A program made the translations under genes and the position numbers. Positions 61,804-64,000 of a stretch of 64,000 nucleotides of DNA are shown one piece after another; within the stretch, counting starts at the first letter, position 1, and every line of letters starts with the position of its first letter. The notes under the pieces were generated by a model. It did no database searches, was not told the origin of the DNA, and was given only the letters and a program-made list of their open reading frames with translations. The DNA is taken from NCBI RefSeq assembly GCF_014648355.1, contig NZ_BMQY01000015.1, positions 1 to 64,000 on the forward strand, given 5' to 3'. Source of the DNA: Couchioplanes azureus (GTDB lineage Bacteria > Actinomycetota > Actinomycetes > Mycobacteriales > Micromonosporaceae).

Positions 61804-62283
61804 ATGGCGGACATGCCCGTCACCGTTGCCACCCGCATCGGCGCCGCGCCCGAGGCCGTGTGGGACCTCGTCGCGGACGTCACCCGCATGGGTCAGTGGA
61901 GTCCCGAGACCACCCGCTGCCGCTGGCTCACCGAACCGCCCAGCCCCCGGGTGGGAGCCCGCTTCACCGGCACCAACGCCTACCGGGGACGGCGATGGCG
62001 CACCGAATGCACCGTCGTGGCCGCCGACCGGGGCCGCGAGTTCAGCTTCGACGTGGTCGGTGGGGGCTTCCTCACGGTGGCCCGCTGGACGTACGCGTTC
62101 CGCCCGGTCGACGACGGCTGCGAGGTGACCGAGACCTACACCGACCGCCGGGGTCTGCTGCTCAAGCTCTTCGGCATCGCCGCGCTGGGCATCACCGACC
62201 GCGACGCCCACAACCGCCGCACGATGACCGAGACGCTGGAGCGGCTCCGCGTGGCCGCGGAGGCACGGGCCGGAGCCGCCTGA
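61804..62283 (+). CDS. SRPBCC family protein (polyketide cyclase/START-like)
   Basis: 159 residues. The pattern VTVATRIGAAPEAVWDLVADVTRMGQWSPE at the N-terminus (quoted in parts: APEAVWDLVADVTRMGQWSP) and VTETYTDRRGLLLKLFG later are typical of SRPBCC/polyketide-cyclase-2 proteins, a fold with a hydrophobic ligand pocket. Ligand and role unknown. It begins 46 bp after the S8 peptidase stop in the same direction. Confidence 0.9.
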   Translation: MADMPVTVATRIGAAPEAVWDLVADVTRMGQWSPETTRCRWLTEPPSPRVGARFTGTNAYRGRRWRTECTVVAADRGREFSFDVVGGGFLTVARWTYAFRPVDDGCEVTETYTDRRGLLLKLFGIAALGITDRDAHNRRTMTETLERLRVAAEARAGAA

Positions 62284-62465
62284 GCGCCGTACCGCTCGTG
62301 GGGCTCTGTCACGTTCGGGTGGGTGACGGTGACAGGGAGGTGGCGATGTTGATGTCGTGGGTGGATGGACACCGCGGCCGAGGTGCGACAGCCCACCGAT
62401 GACCTGACGGTCGGTTCGGAATGCTCCCCGGCGGACCATCCGTGCGCCGTCCCGGGGGGCGTCCG

Positions 62466-63173
62466 ATGCGACTGATCATGTTCAACACCACCATGGGGGT
62501 GGCCGCCGGGGTCGCCCTCATGCTGGTCCCGCGCTTCTGGGCCGTCGTCCGCGGTGACCGTCCGCCGCTGCTGCTCGTCAGCCACCAGCGGGCCGGCGGG
62601 GGATGGGCCGCGACCTTCGGCGTCCTCGGGGCGATCCTCGCCGGCCTGGGCTTCGTCATGACGGTGTGGCATCCCCTGGCGCCGGCCAAGGACCACATCG
62701 ACACGATCTTCGGCGAGCCGACGTTGATCCTCGGCGTGCTGCTGCTCGCCGCGGCCTGGTACCTCGCCCGTAGCGGCGATCCCCTCGACCCGGACCGGCT
62801 GCGGACGGCGCTGTCGCCGGCGAGCTGGATGGTGTTCTGGCTCGGCATCGTCCTCGCCTGGTGCGCCGCCGCGATCGCGCGGTTCGACGCGGTGTCCTCG
62901 GCGCCGGCCGAGGAGCCCATCACCGGGCTGCTGCACGACTGGCCGATCATCGAGAACCTGTTCTTCGCCATCGTCCTGTACGGCCTCGCCGCCGTCGGCT
63001 GCCTCGCCTTCCCGTTCGCGATCCGCCCGCAGAGCCGCGTCGCCTGGCCGGTCATGTACTGGGCCTGGACCGTGTCCGGCGTCGCCTTCGCGCTGTTCTC
63101 GGCGATGAACTTCTACACGCACACGGGCCTGCTGATCAACCTCGGCACGGATGGCCCGGACTTCCGCTGGTGA
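62466..63173 (+). CDS. DUF981-like integral membrane protein
   Basis: 235 residues from the ATG at 62466, with GGGGGGCG upstream; the in-frame codons back to 62421 are Pro/Arg-rich and unlikely. Six hydrophobic helices (for example FNTTMGVAAGVALMLV; TFGVLGAILAGLGFVMTVW; LILGVLLLAAAWYLA). The segment IFGEPTLILGVLLLAAAWY resembles DUF981, a family of unknown function. No catalytic residues apparent. Confidence 0.75.
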   Translation: MRLIMFNTTMGVAAGVALMLVPRFWAVVRGDRPPLLLVSHQRAGGGWAATFGVLGAILAGLGFVMTVWHPLAPAKDHIDTIFGEPTLILGVLLLAAAWYLARSGDPLDPDRLRTALSPASWMVFWLGIVLAWCAAAIARFDAVSSAPAEEPITGLLHDWPIIENLFFAIVLYGLAAVGCLAFPFAIRPQSRVAWPVMYWAWTVSGVAFALFSAMNFYTHTGLLINLGTDGPDFRW

Positions 63174-63252
63174 TCGCGCCGCGGCGACCGGGTAGCGGCC
63201 AGGGCGCCCGGGGTGTAGCGGGTGGTGGCGCGGCGGTGCCACCATCGCCCGC

Positions 63253-64000
63253 ATGTCGTTTCATGGACGGATGCTCGCGTTCTGCGCGGTGCTGGCGCTG
63301 GCGGGGTGCGGCGGCACGGAGGCGGTGCCCGACGCTCCGGCGACGAGCGCACCGGCCGAGCGGGGCGCCCGGGCATCGTCCGGCCCGCCGCCGGTCGAGT
63401 CGACGCACGGCCCTACCGGCACGCCGGCTCCGCGCCGTCGCGGGGCGTTGCCGCCGGTGGTGAACCACGGCCCGCGCACCGGAACGCGGGTGGCGCTGAC
63501 CTTCGATGCCGACATGACCGACGCCATGATCGCTCGGCTGCGGCGCGGCGAGGTGTCCTCGTACGCGAATCTTCCGATCCTGACTCTGCTCGAGAAACGG
63601 AAGGTACCGGCGACCTTCTTCGTCACCGGCCAGTGGGCCGAGCAGTATCCGCAGGTGACGCGCAGACTCGCGGCCAATCCCCGGGTCGAGCTGGCCAACC
63701 ACAGCTACGAGCACGCGGCGTTCACGGGCGATTGCTACGGGTTGCCCCGGTTGCCGGCCGACCGGATGACGGCCGACGTCGCCAGGACCTTCCGGGTGCT
63801 GGAACCGTTCGGCGGGCGTCAGACCCGGTACTTCCGGTTCCCGGGCCTCTGCCACGACGAGGCGGCGCTGCGGGCGGTGGCGCCGCTCGGCGTGACCGTG
63901 GTCGACGGCGACGTGGTCAGCGGTGACCCGTTCGCCCGCAGCGCGGCCCCCGTGGTGCAGGCGGTGCTGTCGGCGGTGCGCCCCGGCTCGATCGTGATCA
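63253..64000 (+). CDS. Polysaccharide deacetylase lipoprotein (NodB-like), 3' end outside window
   Basis: The ATG at 63253 opens a frame that runs off the window end (about 249 residues visible). A lipoprotein signal (FHGRMLAFCAVLALAGC, lipidated Cys19) is followed by a Pro/Thr/Gly-rich linker, then the NodB catalytic domain: RVALTFDADMTDAM (the TFDD motif with Asp), ELANHSYEHAAF (the His-xxx-His zinc motif) and YFRFPGLCHDEA (the RxPxG-like motif). It should deacetylate N-acetylglucosamine residues in peptidoglycan or another surface polysaccharide. The start lacks a ribosome-binding site; CACCAT lies 7 bases upstream. Confidence 0.9.
   Translation, partial: MSFHGRMLAFCAVLALAGCGGTEAVPDAPATSAPAERGARASSGPPPVESTHGPTGTPAPRRRGALPPVVNHGPRTGTRVALTFDADMTDAMIARLRRGEVSSYANLPILTLLEKRKVPATFFVTGQWAEQYPQVTRRLAANPRVELANHSYEHAAFTGDCYGLPRLPADRMTADVARTFRVLEPFGGRQTRYFRFPGLCHDEAALRAVAPLGVTVVDGDVVSGDPFARSAAPVVQAVLSAVRPGSIVI

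Noticed and set aside
1..64000. Prophage, integrative element or secondary-metabolite cluster
   Set aside because: No integrase, transposase, attachment-site repeats, phage structural genes, PKS or NRPS genes were seen; composition is even across the window.

Overview
This 64 kb window comes from the chromosome of a high-GC actinobacterium. Codon bias is strongly GC-rich throughout. The gene content (GAF/ANTAR and SpoIIE signalling proteins, LuxR-type two-component pairs, delta-60 and PD40 secreted propellers, SSI, I36 and emfourin-type protease inhibitors, an S8 peptidase with SWSGR repeats) and the many genes that look leaderless (an xAxxxT -10 box 6-7 nt before the start codon) suggest Micromonosporaceae, for example an Actinoplanes relative. 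That family-level placement is inference. I saw no tRNA, rRNA, CRISPR array, transposase or integrase, so the window looks like ordinary chromosome rather than an island.

Layout. 1-8.4 kb: the C-terminal half of cytochrome c oxidase subunit I, a small membrane protein, a 1,776-residue Ser/Thr kinase-ATPase-GAF-GGDEF fusion, a membrane protein and an FMN reductase. 8.6-14.4 kb: a complete five-gene peptide/opine/nickel-type ABC importer operon. 14.4-20.9 kb: a secreted propeller, two divergent paralogous GAF regulators (one with a decayed LuxR helix-turn-helix), an alpha/beta hydrolase, DoxX and MarR. 20.9-30.7 kb: an MMPL exporter controlled by the MarR intergenic region, a multi-PAS/GAF SpoIIE phosphatase split by an apparent frameshift, two small membrane proteins and a NarL-type two-component system.

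30.8-35.9 kb holds the most striking locus. A translationally coupled pair encodes an alpha/beta hydrolase and a caspase-like protease fused to a STAND-type NTPase and about twelve near-identical WD40 repeats. It has the architecture of a bacterial conflict or programmed-cell-death system and is itself interrupted by an apparent one-base frameshift. 36-43 kb: a secreted PA-IL-like lectin, a PET-hydrolase/cutinase-family polyesterase with an altered aromatic clamp, a PilZ-like protein, an L7/L12-tail membrane protein, a lipoprotein, and an I36 protease inhibitor beside an ArsR-type regulator with a clear inverted-repeat operator candidate.

43-52 kb: an acyltransferase and hydrolase operon, a methyltransferase, a second NarL-type two-component system, a fused SecD-SecF, and an operon of two further protease inhibitors (emfourin-like and SSI-like). 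53-64 kb: a PD40 propeller, a STAS protein overlapping a coiled-coil/GAF/ANTAR regulator, a PQ-loop membrane protein, a phosphotransferase, secreted proteins, an S8 peptidase and a polysaccharide deacetylase cut by the window end.

Secreted hydrolases and their inhibitors, plus sensor and second-messenger proteins (GGDEF with PilZ; GAF, STAS, ANTAR, SpoIIE), are the two recurring themes.
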